Below are positions 55,220 through 62,901 of a DNA stretch of 64,000 nucleotides, in pieces; the stretch's first letter is position 1; each line of letters begins with the position of its first letter. A program made the position numbers and the translations under genes. Location of the stretch: contig PMYL01000012.1 of assembly GCA_003170825.1 (NCBI GenBank), forward strand, positions 20,694-84,693, read 5' to 3'. The notes under the pieces were generated by a model that saw only the letters and a program-made list of their open reading frames with translations, did no database searches and was not told where the DNA came from. The DNA comes from Acidobacteriaceae bacterium. GTDB taxonomy: Bacteria > Acidobacteriota > Terriglobia > Terriglobales > Acidobacteriaceae.

Positions 55220-56338
55220 TCAGCCTTCGGGGTGGAGGCTCTTCCGCACACGCTCCATGATCCCCAGGTAGTAAGCCAGGTTGTGGATGGTGTTCAGCGT
55301 TCCCGACAGCGCCTCGCCGGACTGCATCAGGTGGCGCAGGTAGGCCCGCGAGTAGCGTTGGCAGACGGGGCAGTTGCAAGCCGGATCGGGTGGGCCTTGA
55401 TCCTCGGCGTAGCGCTTGCCTTTGATGTTCAGCCGCCCCTCGCTGGTGAAGAGCAGCCCGTGGCGCGCCGCGCGGGTGGGCAGCACGCAATCCATCATGT
55501 CCACCCCCATGCGCGCATACTGCTCGATCTCGTCCGGGTAGCCGACGCCCATCACGTAGCGGGGCTTGCCGGAGGGCAACAGCGGCAGCACCTCGGCGAT
55601 CATCTCCATGGTCAGCTCGCGCGGCTCGCCCACACTGAGGCCGCCGATGGCGTAGCCCCCAAAACCCGATCCGGTTTGGTCCATCTCCACCAGCCGCTCC
55701 GCGCTTTCGCGGCGAAGATCGCGGTACATCCCGCCCTGCACGATGCCGAAGAGGCTCTGCGTCCGCCCGCCCAGTTCATCGCTCCACACTACCTCGTCGC
55801 GGTGCGCGGTGAAGTGATCCAGCGACCGCCGCGCCCAGGCCATCGTGAGCCGCAGGCTCTCTTCGGCGCGGTTGCGGCCGGCGGGGTACTCCGTGCACTC
55901 GTCGAAGGCCATGCAAATGTCCGCGCCCAGCGCGATCTGCACGTCCATGGAGTGCTCGGGGGTAAAGAAATGGCTGCTGCCGTCCAGATGCGACCGGAAG
56001 CGCACGCCCTCGTCGGTCACCTTACGCAACTGGCTCAAGCTGAATACCTGAAAGCCGCCGGAGTCGGTGAGCAGAGCGCGCGGCCAACTGATGAAGCGGT
56101 GCAGCCCGCCCATGCGGCGGATGGCCTCGTGGCCCGGCCGCAGGTACAGGTGATAGGTGTTGCCGAGAATGATCTCCGCGCCGAGGCCTTCGAGCACGTC
56201 CTGCGCCACGGCTTTGACCATGCCGGCCGTGCCCACTGGCATGAAGACCGGCGTCTCGACCGTCCGGTGAGGCAGATGCATCCGCCCCCGCCGCCCGCCG
56301 GCTTCGGCTGTTGCGATTACGTTGAAGTCGAGGCCCAC
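55220..56338 (-). CDS. tgt: Queuine/preQ1 tRNA-ribosyltransferase
   Basis: Tgt replaces guanine 34 with the queuosine precursor in tRNAs for Asp, Asn, His and Tyr. The 372-residue protein has the acid-base Asp92 in LLTDSGGFQVFSLSQLRK, the nucleophile Asp in GVDMMDCVLPTRAARHG, and the zinc ligands in CNCPVCQRYSRAYLRHL. The length fits the bacterial family. Start ATG 56338 (MGLDFNVIATAEAGGRRGRM). It lies between the winged-helix gene and folK, with a cluster of family 2 repeats at its upstream side. Confidence 0.96.
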   Translation of the reverse strand: MGLDFNVIATAEAGGRRGRMHLPHRTVETPVFMPVGTAGMVKAVAQDVLEGLGAEIILGNTYHLYLRPGHEAIRRMGGLHRFISWPRALLTDSGGFQVFSLSQLRKVTDEGVRFRSHLDGSSHFFTPEHSMDVQIALGADICMAFDECTEYPAGRNRAEESLRLTMAWARRSLDHFTAHRDEVVWSDELGGRTQSLFGIVQGGMYRDLRRESAERLVEMDQTGSGFGGYAIGGLSVGEPRELTMEMIAEVLPLLPSGKPRYVMGVGYPDEIEQYARMGVDMMDCVLPTRAARHGLLFTSEGRLNIKGKRYAEDQGPPDPACNCPVCQRYSRAYLRHLMQSGEALSGTLNTIHNLAYYLGIMERVRKSLHPEG

Positions 56339-56384
56339 CAGACGATTCTACCGGGGCGAGCGCAGCGGACTATCGGCTGGAAGT

Positions 56385-56577
56385 GGGGTCGAGTGCCCCC
56401 AGGTCTACCACCCCGTAGACCAGGACCCGTCTATGGGGACCCCGGTCTCGCTTTTGAGACGTGGGAAACCACCCAGGCATCGCTTTGAACCCGGACCACT
56501 GCATCGGACTCGCTATTATTGGAGCCTTCGAGCAAGCCGGGTGCCCCAGGTCTCGCCTTTGAGATCTGGGAAACCAC
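56385..56577. repeat. Dispersed repeat family 2: two or three copies running into the folK 3' end
   Basis: Copies at 56435-56472 (GGGGACCCCGGTCTCGCTTT to GGGAAACCAC) and 56539-56577 (GGGTGCCCCAGGTCTCGCCT to GGGAAACCAC), plus a related fragment at 56385-56425. Both carry a short hairpin in the middle. They code for the folK tail, whose repeated peptide SKARPG marks the copies. Confidence 0.7.
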
Positions 56578-57030
56578 CAATTGCGCTACGGTCTCCCCGC
56601 GACCAGGAACGAGAATTTCCGCCGCAATCTCGTTGAGAGGGATTAAGACAAACACCCGCTCAGCCAGCCGGGGGTGGGGAATCTCCAGCCCCGGCTCGCT
56701 GATTTCCATATCTCCCAAGAGCAGAATGTCCAGGTCCAGCATGCGCGGCCCGTTCACGAACCCCGCCGCCCGCTCCCGCCCAAACTCCTGCTCAATGGCC
56801 AGCAACCCATCGAGCAGTTCCCTTGGCTCCAGCTCCGTCTCCAACGCCACCACCGCGTTCACAAACCGCGGCTGCGCCGCAAACCCCACCGGCGCAGTCG
56901 AGTAAAGCGAAGACCGGCAAACCACCCGCCCCAGCGATTCCAGCCGCAGCGCCGCTGCCGTCAGAGTAGCCTCCGGCGCTCCGGCCCAGCTAGCCAGGTT
57001 CCCCCCCATTCCGATGTAGGCCGTCCGCAT
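56431..57030 (-). CDS. folK: 2-amino-4-hydroxy-6-hydroxymethyldihydropteridine pyrophosphokinase, with a repeat-derived tail
   Basis: HPPK transfers pyrophosphate to the pterin in folate synthesis. From ATG 57030 the product begins MRTAYIGMGGNLASWAGAPE; FVNAVVALETELEPRELLDG, the pyrophosphate site EQEFGRERA and NGPRMLDLDILLLGD follow, ending normally near GRGETVAQL. The last 45 residues (SKARPGAPGLLEGSNN, then SKARPGSP) come from two family 2 repeat copies, so the native stop was probably lost or displaced. The frame is open upstream to 57153 without family match. Confidence 0.9.
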   Translation of the reverse strand: MRTAYIGMGGNLASWAGAPEATLTAAALRLESLGRVVCRSSLYSTAPVGFAAQPRFVNAVVALETELEPRELLDGLLAIEQEFGRERAAGFVNGPRMLDLDILLLGDMEISEPGLEIPHPRLAERVFVLIPLNEIAAEILVPGRGETVAQLVVSQISKARPGAPGLLEGSNNSESDAVVRVQSDAWVVSHVSKARPGSP

Positions 57031-57077
57031 AATCTCCAGACTAACGCAGAGACCAAAGCACGAACGCCCGCAGGCGG

Positions 57078-57485
57078 CTACTCCACCGGCGCTGCCAAAA
57101 AATACACGTAGATCAGCAGCGCCACACCGATGAGACCGGGAATCAGGCCGCACAGGGCGATCTTGGGACCAGACAGAGCCCCAAGGAAGATCACCAGTGC
57201 AAGGCCCACACCGGTAAGCACCAGGCCGCCAACCTTCATGCCTTCGCGGTCCTTGATCCGCTTGAGCCGCTCATCTTCCCGCAACAGCTCAATGGCCGCC
57301 TTAGCCCCTTCGCCCGAAGCCTCGGTGATCCGCCGCAGGGTTTCCGACTTGTAAAAGGCCTCGCGCTCCTTTTGCCGGTTGCCGAACCAAACGGCGAAGG
57401 TGACAAACGTAAACACCGACAGGATGGCGATTATCGGAATCAACATGCCGAAAATCGGAATCAAAACACCAGCCTTATCTTCCAT
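57078..57485 (-). CDS. Small membrane protein (DUF6249-like layout)
   Basis: A 135-residue protein from ATG 57485, with AGGAGGAAGAG directly before it. N-terminal helix (VLIPIFGMLIPIIAILSVF and TFVTFAVWFGN), then a charged, helical stretch (RQKEREAFYKSETLRRITEA, ELLREDERLKRIKD), then two more helices (GGLVLTGVGLALVIFLGAL and LCGLIPGLIGVALLIYVYFL). The order helix-charged stretch-two helices fits the DUF6249 type as I remember it. It is divergent from the ECF sigma gene 156 bases away, a common pairing. Confidence 0.72.
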   Translation of the reverse strand: MEDKAGVLIPIFGMLIPIIAILSVFTFVTFAVWFGNRQKEREAFYKSETLRRITEASGEGAKAAIELLREDERLKRIKDREGMKVGGLVLTGVGLALVIFLGALSGPKIALCGLIPGLIGVALLIYVYFLAAPVE

Positions 57486-57641
57486 CTCTTCCTCCTTGCC
57501 GGGGAATCTCCCCATGCGCTTGGTAGGACAGGCAGCCTGCGAATCCGGTTGCATAATTTCAGGAATCGAGTGTCCTGCGAGAAAATGCAACCAGAGCGGG
57601 AGAGAGCCGGTCCTACCTGTTGCGGAGGAGCGCAGTTCGGA

Positions 57642-58250
57642 ATGAATGCCACAATCAGCGCCGATGCCGACCTGGCCGATGTTGACCGCGTGCTGGCTGG
57701 TGACGTGCGGGCCTTCGAGGGCATCGTCCGCCGCTGGCAGGGGCCGCTGATCAACCTGGCCTGGCGCTATTGCCGCGATCGCGGACGCGCCGAGGAGATG
57801 GCCCAGGAGGCCTTTCTGCGCGCATGGCGCGGGTTGAGTCACTGGCGGCGCGAGTCCAGCTTTTCCACCTGGCTGTTTGCGCTGGCCGCCAACGTCTATC
57901 GCTCCGAGTTGAAGCGATTTCCCACGGAGACTCTTCCTCTGGAGGCTGCACCAGAGCCTGCCTGCTTCGCTACACAGCACAGCGAGCTGGCCGCGCAGTT
58001 GAGCCACGATGCTGTTCATCGCGCCGTACTGGCCCTGCCCCTGCGCTACCGCGAGCCTGTCATTCTGTTCTACTTTCATGAGATGGATGTGGCCACGGCT
58101 GCGGCGACCATGGGCCTGCCCCAAGGAACCCTGAAAGCCCGCCTCTCCCGCGCGCGGGCTTTGTTGCGACAGCGTTTCCCGCGCCTCGAAACCGAGTACG
58201 CCGCAATGGAAGTTTCCGCGCTGAAGACAGAAAAGGAGGCCGTAAATTGA
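57642..58250 (+). CDS. ECF-type RNA polymerase sigma factor
   Basis: A 202-residue extracytoplasmic-function sigma factor. Region 2 is AFEGIVRRWQGPLINLAWRY, with GRAEEMAQEAFLRAWRGLSH and SFSTWLFALAANVYRSELKR; region 4 is LPLRYREPVILFYFHEMDVA, TAAATMGLPQGTLKARLSRA. The linker between them is short. ATG 57642 is used, although the nearest GGAGGAG is about 13 bases upstream. The next gene, an anti-sigma-like membrane protein, overlaps its stop. It probably directs transcription of this operon and unlinked envelope genes (inference). Confidence 0.93.
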   Translation: MNATISADADLADVDRVLAGDVRAFEGIVRRWQGPLINLAWRYCRDRGRAEEMAQEAFLRAWRGLSHWRRESSFSTWLFALAANVYRSELKRFPTETLPLEAAPEPACFATQHSELAAQLSHDAVHRAVLALPLRYREPVILFYFHEMDVATAAATMGLPQGTLKARLSRARALLRQRFPRLETEYAAMEVSALKTEKEAVN

Positions 58251-58672
58251 ATCGAGCCAAAACAATCCGCACTGAGCAAGAGCGCGCCGGGAACCACCGT
58301 ACCGGGAGGATCGAGGCTGAGATCGACCGCATTCTGGCCAGCGAAGAGGATCTGATCCCCTCTTCGGGCTTTCTCGCCTCGGTCATGGAGCGCGTCCAGC
58401 AAGAAGCCACGGCCCCTCCGCCGATCCCGTTCCCCTGGAAGCGCGCCGTCCCCGGCATTCTGCTCGCCGCCGGAGTCTTCGGCTGGGCCGCATTCGAGCT
58501 GGTTCGCCTAGGCCTGCCCATCCTGAGCGCGCCCACGCTCACCCTGCCGCATCTCCCCGCCGCCCTCGTCGCTCCCGTCGAGCAAGCCGGCTGGGTTGCG
58601 CTGGCTCTCGGAACCTCGCTGCTCTCCTGGCTGCTGTCGCGGCGGCTGGCAGGGCGTGGCGGGCTGCTGTAA
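58247..58672 (+). CDS. Putative anti-sigma factor, TTG start
   Basis: A 141-residue protein that starts with TTG at 58247, overlapping the sigma stop (TTGA), with AGGAGG in good position before it; no ATG occurs before codon 47. The N-terminal half is a cytoplasmic, charged helical domain (RIEAEIDRILASEEDLIPSS, GFLASVMERVQQEA), the usual site of sigma binding; the C-terminal half has two hydrophobic segments (PGILLAAGVFGWAAFELVRL and GWVALALGTSLLSWLLS). No zinc anti-sigma motif (HxxxCxxC) is present. Anti-sigma function is inferred from position and layout. Confidence 0.75.
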   Translation: MNRAKTIRTEQERAGNHRTGRIEAEIDRILASEEDLIPSSGFLASVMERVQQEATAPPPIPFPWKRAVPGILLAAGVFGWAAFELVRLGLPILSAPTLTLPHLPAALVAPVEQAGWVALALGTSLLSWLLSRRLAGRGGLL

Positions 58673-58717
58673 CTTTGCAATGGTCTCAACAAGGCTTGCA
58701 CTAGCCTCGAAGTAGCT

Positions 58718-59125
58718 TTAGCCGACAGTCCAATCTTCAGTCTTGAGGCCATCGACAAGGGAAAACGCCTGGTCGTGCGTCACGAGGGTTAACCCCAGCG
58801 ACAATGCGTGCGCGGCGATCATCATATCTTCCGTGCTGAGCGGTTTGCCTTTGCGTTCCTGTTCAGCCCTTAACAGCCCATAGGCCCGAGCCGCTGCCGA
58901 ATCCCAGGCCAGACGCGTGACGCTCACGAAGAATGCCTCCGCAGCGAATCTTAGCCGCACGGCGCCGGGCTTTCGCGCCAAACCATAGAACACCTCTGCC
59001 TCGGTGATGGAGGAGATGGCTATCGCCTCAGCCGTTACAAGGTCAAACCGGGTCCGCAGCGCAGGCGCCTGCCCTTTCAGCAGATAGCTGACGATGTTCG
59101 TGTCCAACATATATTGGGGCGGCAT
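58718..59125 (-). CDS. vapC: VapC-type PIN-domain ribonuclease toxin
   Basis: A 135-residue PIN-domain nuclease. The acidic metal-binding residues are Asp8 in MLDTNIVSYLL, Glu44 in ITEAEVFYGL, Asp100 in LSTEDMMIAAHAL and Asp118 in VTHDQAF. VapC toxins cut tRNA or rRNA when their antitoxin is degraded. The ATG directly abuts the vapB stop (TAAATG), so translation is coupled. The nearest relatives would be the tRNA(fMet)-cleaving VapC group, to judge from MLDTNIVSYLLK (inference). Confidence 0.93.
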   Translation of the reverse strand: MPPQYMLDTNIVSYLLKGQAPALRTRFDLVTAEAIAISSITEAEVFYGLARKPGAVRLRFAAEAFFVSVTRLAWDSAAARAYGLLRAEQERKGKPLSTEDMMIAAHALSLGLTLVTHDQAFSLVDGLKTEDWTVG

Positions 59126-59515
59126 TTAGAAGAGATCCAGCTCTCGCGGCATATGAACTTCGCGATCCGCCATAAAATCTTCGGGAAATTTGGCCCAATC
59201 GAAGAGAAGAAACAACTCCTGCGTGGTCAACTTTCCCAGCTTGCGAACTTCGATTTCGAAATCCTCCAGGGAAAGATTGTGCGCGTCGTGGAGGTCGAGC
59301 AGTTCCTGCAAATTTTTCGCAGGGGCAGCGGGCGAAATGGACTGGGTAAGCGTCACATCTCCGCTCTTCTCATCCCTGCGGATGGCAACCTCCGTCCCCT
59401 CGAAGCGGAACTCCTTGGGGAGACGCACGGCCTGGCTGCGGCCATTCTTGAAGAGCTTGGCGGTCTTGACGGCGGGCGCGGCTTGCGGCTTGGCAGTGGA
59501 ATTTGTCGTCGCCAT
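59126..59515 (-). CDS. vapB: VapB-type antitoxin with AbrB/MazE fold
   Basis: A 129-residue antitoxin. Residues 17-55 form the swapped-hairpin AbrB domain: [20 protein letters not shown], then [18 protein letters not shown]. The C-terminal half, which would wrap around VapC, is longer than usual for VapB (about 75-90 residues in many), with several acidic helices ([20 protein letters not shown]). The N-terminal 16 residues are Ala/Thr-rich. It lies just before vapC. The inverted repeat at 59532-59558 in front of its start is the likely operator of the VapBC complex. Confidence 0.92.
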   Translation of the reverse strand: MATTNSTAKPQAAPAVKTAKLFKNGRSQAVRLPKEFRFEGTEVAIRRDEKSGDVTLTQSISPAAPAKNLQELLDLHDAHNLSLEDFEIEVRKLGKLTTQELFLLFDWAKFPEDFMADREVHMPRELDLF

Positions 59516-59531
59516 GGTGAGCCTCCCGGCT

Positions 59532-59558
59532 ATGGTCTATACCAAAAGTATAGACCAT
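59532..59558 (-). promoter_or_regulatory. VapBC operator: perfect 11-bp inverted repeat
   Basis: ATGGTCTATAC (59532-59542) and GTATAGACCAT (59548-59558) flank a CAAAA spacer, 17-43 bases upstream of vapB. VapB antitoxins with AbrB fold bind such palindromes and, with VapC, repress their own promoter (known of the family); binding here is inferred. Confidence 0.75.
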
Positions 59559-59580
59559 TTATAGAATATCTCTGCACAAT

Positions 59581-60642
59581 TTACTGTTTTGCCCCGAACT
59601 TTGCTCCAAAATCCCTCAGTTTGGCGAGGGTTACCGCTGCCTGGCCGGAGTCGATGGCTTCAGCGCCCAACCGGACGCCTTCCTTCAGATCGGCGGCCAG
59701 CCCGGCGGCCACGAGGGCGGCGGCGGCGTTCAGCAGCACAATGTCGCGCCGCGCGCCGGGAATGCCGGTCAGCACGTCGTAAAGCAAAGCCGCGTTGGTC
59801 TTCACATCGCCGCCGACAAATTGATCCAGCGTGACGCGGGGCAGTCCGGCCATCTCCGGCGTAATGCGCGAAGCCCTCAACGTGGGCTCGCCGCCCCCCT
59901 CCGGCTCCTCGATCCGCGCCACAATCGACTCGCCAGTCGTCGTCAGTTCGTCGATGCCGTCCGTCCCATGCACCACAAACGCCCGTTTTGCTCCCAGAGC
60001 CGCCAGCGTTCGACCCACCAGCAGCACCTTGCTCGGCGCCAGCACCCCGATCACCTGCACGCGCGCCCCCGCCGGATTGGTCAGCGGCCCGCAGAGGTTG
60101 AAGATGGTGCGAAAACCCAGCGCCCGGCGCAACGGCCCCAACGCCTTCATCGCCGGGTGATAGAGCGGCGCAAATAGGAACATGAATCCAGTCTCGCGCA
60201 GGCACTGAACAGCGAGCTCCGGCCCCAGCGCGATGGGCACTCCGAGGGCCTCGAGCACGTCTGCCGCGCCGCACAGCGAGGTGACGGCCCGGTTGCCGTG
60301 CTTGGCCACTTTGGCTCCAGCCGCCGCAGCCACCAGCGCCGCGCCCGACGAGATATTAAAGGTCAACGGCCCTCCGCCACCCGTGCCCACAATGTCCACC
60401 AGTTCGTCCCGCTCCTCGTCCGTGAGCGGCAGCGGCGTGGCGCGCTGGCGCATCACCTGGACAAAGCCGGCCAGCTCCGGCGCCAGCTCGCCCCGCGTGG
60501 CCAGCACGGTGAGCAGCGCCGCCGTCTCCACCTCCGGTACGCCGCCAGCCAGTATCTCTTCCAACACGCCGGCCGCCTGCTCCCGGGTCAGCGCCGCGCC
60601 GTCCTCGGCCAGCGGCTTCAAAAGCTCTTTCAATAAGGCCAT
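59581..60642 (-). CDS. trpD: Anthranilate phosphoribosyltransferase
   Basis: TrpD joins anthranilate to PRPP in tryptophan synthesis. From ATG 60642 (MALLKELLKPLAEDGAALTR) the protein has 353 residues. Family blocks are VDIVGTGGGGPLTFNISSGA, AKHGNRAVTSLCGAADVLEA, then LCGPLTNPAGARVQVIGVLA and the Mg/PRPP-binding GTDGIDELTTTGESIVARIE. The usual GTGGD is GTGGG (Gly90 for Asp). The frame is open to 60798 without family match. No other trp genes lie nearby, and it stands between vapBC and sucCD. Confidence 0.93.
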   Translation of the reverse strand: MALLKELLKPLAEDGAALTREQAAGVLEEILAGGVPEVETAALLTVLATRGELAPELAGFVQVMRQRATPLPLTDEERDELVDIVGTGGGGPLTFNISSGAALVAAAAGAKVAKHGNRAVTSLCGAADVLEALGVPIALGPELAVQCLRETGFMFLFAPLYHPAMKALGPLRRALGFRTIFNLCGPLTNPAGARVQVIGVLAPSKVLLVGRTLAALGAKRAFVVHGTDGIDELTTTGESIVARIEEPEGGGEPTLRASRITPEMAGLPRVTLDQFVGGDVKTNAALLYDVLTGIPGARRDIVLLNAAAALVAAGLAADLKEGVRLGAEAIDSGQAAVTLAKLRDFGAKFGAKQ

Positions 60643-60828
60643 ATCTCTTATGGTAACGGCGCGCCGCGCCCTGCCGCATTCTGAGATTGCCGCGTGCTCC
60701 CCTGTTTGCCCCTCCTTTGGCAGGCAAGATACTATTTGCTTACCGCTGGCACGGTCGCGCGGGCTCGGAATCAGACGGGCTCGGTCCCGGATCCCCAAAC
60801 ACAGCGGATGGGATGATTCCTACCGACA

Positions 60829-62010
60829 ATGAAGATCCATGAGTACCAAGCGAAGGAAATCCTGGCGAAATACGGCGTGGCCGTGCCCAGGGGCGAAGTG
60901 GCCAACACCCTCGAAGAAGCCTCGACGGTGGCCCGCAAGCTCTTTGCCGAGGGCGCAAGCGGCGTCGTGGTGAAGGCGCAGATTCACGCCGGAGGCCGCG
61001 GCAAAGGCGGCGGCGTCAAAGTGGCGCGCACCCGCGAGGACGCCGAGCTCTACGCCAAGCAGATTCTGGGCATGACGCTGGTGACCCACCAGACCGGCCC
61101 GCAAGGCCAAAAGGTGCAGCGCCTGCTCATCGAGGAGACCGCGGCCATCGACCGCGAACTCTATCTCGGCATCGTCCTCGACCGCGCTGCCGGCAGGCTG
61201 GTCTTCATGGCCTCCAAGGCCGGCGGCATGGAGATTGAAGAAGTGGCCGCCAAAGACCCCAAGGCCATCTTCAAGGAGACCATCGACCCGGCCATCGGCT
61301 TTGGCGCATGGCAGGCCCGCAAGCTGGCCTTCGCAGTGGGCCTCAAGCCCGCGCAGATCACCGCCGCCGTCGCATTCTTCCAGAGCCTCTACAAAGCCTT
61401 CATCGAGACCGACGCCTCGCTGGTCGAGATCAATCCCTTCATCACCACTAAAGACGACAAGCTCTTCGCTCTCGACGCCAAGATCACCTTCGACGACAAC
61501 GCCCTCTTCCGCCATCCGGAGATCAAAGCTCTGCGCGACACCGCCGAAGAAGACCCGCTTGAAGTGGAGGCCAGCAAGTACGCACTCAACTACATCAAGC
61601 TCGACGGCTCCATTGCCTGCATGGTCAACGGCGCTGGCCTGGCCATGGCCACCATGGACATTATTCAGTACGCCGGCGGCAGCCCCGCCAATTTTCTTGA
61701 TGTAGGCGGCAGCGCAACCCAGGAGCAGATCGAACACGCCTTCGAAATCCTTCTCTCCGACGCCAACGTCAAGGCCATCTTCATCAACATCTTCGGCGGC
61801 ATCCTCCGTGTCGACCGACTGGCCACTGGCGTTGTCGCCGCGGCGCGCAACCTCCATATCACCGTGCCCATCGTTCTGCGCCTCGAAGGCACCAACGTCG
61901 AGGAAGGCCGCAGAATCCTCGCCGAGTCGGGCCTCAACTTCCAGGTCGGCGAAACAATGAAAGAAGCAGCGGAGTTAGTTGTAACCGCGGCTGCAAGCGT
62001 GGGGGCATAA
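60829..62010 (+). CDS. sucC: Succinyl-CoA ligase, beta subunit
   Basis: The 393-residue ATP-grasp subunit of succinyl-CoA synthetase, which makes ATP or GTP from succinyl-CoA in the TCA cycle. The start [20 protein letters not shown] is typical; [20 protein letters not shown] binds nucleotide, and [20 protein letters not shown] with [19 protein letters not shown] lies in the CoA/His-contact domain. The stop and the next gene are one base apart, so sucC and sucD form one unit. The ribosome-binding site is weak (CTACCGACA). Confidence 0.97.
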   Translation: MKIHEYQAKEILAKYGVAVPRGEVANTLEEASTVARKLFAEGASGVVVKAQIHAGGRGKGGGVKVARTREDAELYAKQILGMTLVTHQTGPQGQKVQRLLIEETAAIDRELYLGIVLDRAAGRLVFMASKAGGMEIEEVAAKDPKAIFKETIDPAIGFGAWQARKLAFAVGLKPAQITAAVAFFQSLYKAFIETDASLVEINPFITTKDDKLFALDAKITFDDNALFRHPEIKALRDTAEEDPLEVEASKYALNYIKLDGSIACMVNGAGLAMATMDIIQYAGGSPANFLDVGGSATQEQIEHAFEILLSDANVKAIFINIFGGILRVDRLATGVVAAARNLHITVPIVLRLEGTNVEEGRRILAESGLNFQVGETMKEAAELVVTAAASVGA

Positions 62011-62011
62011 C

Positions 62012-62887
62012 ATGGCGGTCTTAGTCGATAGGAACACCCGTTTAATTGTTCAAGGACTTACAGGCAAAGAAGGTACTTTCCACGCCATGAGCTGCGCTGA
62101 ATACGGAACCAACGTTGTCGGTGGAGTAACTCCCGGCAAGGGCGGGACCACCCACGAAGGCTGGCCGGTCTTCAACACTGTGGCGGACGCGGTAGCCGCG
62201 ACCGGCGCCAATGCCACGATGATCTTCGTTCCGCCGCCGTTTGCCGCCGACGCCATTCTCGAGGCCGAGGACGCGGGCATTCCCCTTATCGTGGCCATCA
62301 CCGAGGGCATTCCAACCCTCGATATGGTCAAGGTGTGGGCCAAGCTCAAGAACTCAAAATCACGGCTGATCGGCCCCAACTGCCCCGGCGTCATCTCGCC
62401 CGGCAACGCCAAGATCGGCATCATGCCCGGCAATATCCACAAAGAGGGATCGATCGGCATCGTCTCCCGCTCCGGCACGCTCACCTATGAGGCCGTGCAT
62501 CAGCTCACCCAGCGCGGCATCGGCCAATCGACCGCCATCGGCATCGGCGGCGACCCGATCATCGGCACCACGTACATCGATGCGCTGCGCCTCTTCAACG
62601 ACGACCCCGAAACCGAAGCCATCGTCCTGATCGGCGAGATCGGCGGCGCTGCCGAGGAAGCCGCCGCAGAGTTCGTCAAGCTCTATGTCAAGAAGCCGGT
62701 AGTCGGCTTCATCGCCGGCCAGACCGCCCCTCCCGGCCGCCGCATGGGCCACGCCGGAGCCATCATCTCCGGCGGCCAAGGCACCGCCGCCGACAAGATG
62801 AAAGCTATGACCGCGGCCGGCATTCACGTCGTCGTCTCCCCAGCCGAAATCGGCGCAACCCTGGCCCGCGTTATCGGCAAAGGCTAG
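62012..62887 (+). CDS. sucD: Succinyl-CoA ligase, alpha subunit
   Basis: The 291-residue alpha subunit with the CoA-binding Rossmann domain ([20 protein letters not shown]) and the phosphohistidine His247 in [20 protein letters not shown], which carries phosphate between the CoA site and the nucleotide site of Suc[21 protein letters not shown] and [20 protein letters not shown] are other conserved blocks. It starts one base after the sucC stop. It faces the convergent peptidase M13 gene. Confidence 0.97.
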   Translation: MAVLVDRNTRLIVQGLTGKEGTFHAMSCAEYGTNVVGGVTPGKGGTTHEGWPVFNTVADAVAATGANATMIFVPPPFAADAILEAEDAGIPLIVAITEGIPTLDMVKVWAKLKNSKSRLIGPNCPGVISPGNAKIGIMPGNIHKEGSIGIVSRSGTLTYEAVHQLTQRGIGQSTAIGIGGDPIIGTTYIDALRLFNDDPETEAIVLIGEIGGAAEEAAAEFVKLYVKKPVVGFIAGQTAPPGRRMGHAGAIISGGQGTAADKMKAMTAAGIHVVVSPAEIGATLARVIGKG

Positions 62888-62901
62888 CTCTTAGCTGCCT
62901 C

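Noticed and set aside
57486-58265. N-terminal extension of the small membrane protein at 57078
   Set aside because: It is antisense to the ECF sigma gene; ATG 57485 with AGGAGGAAGAG is the natural start.
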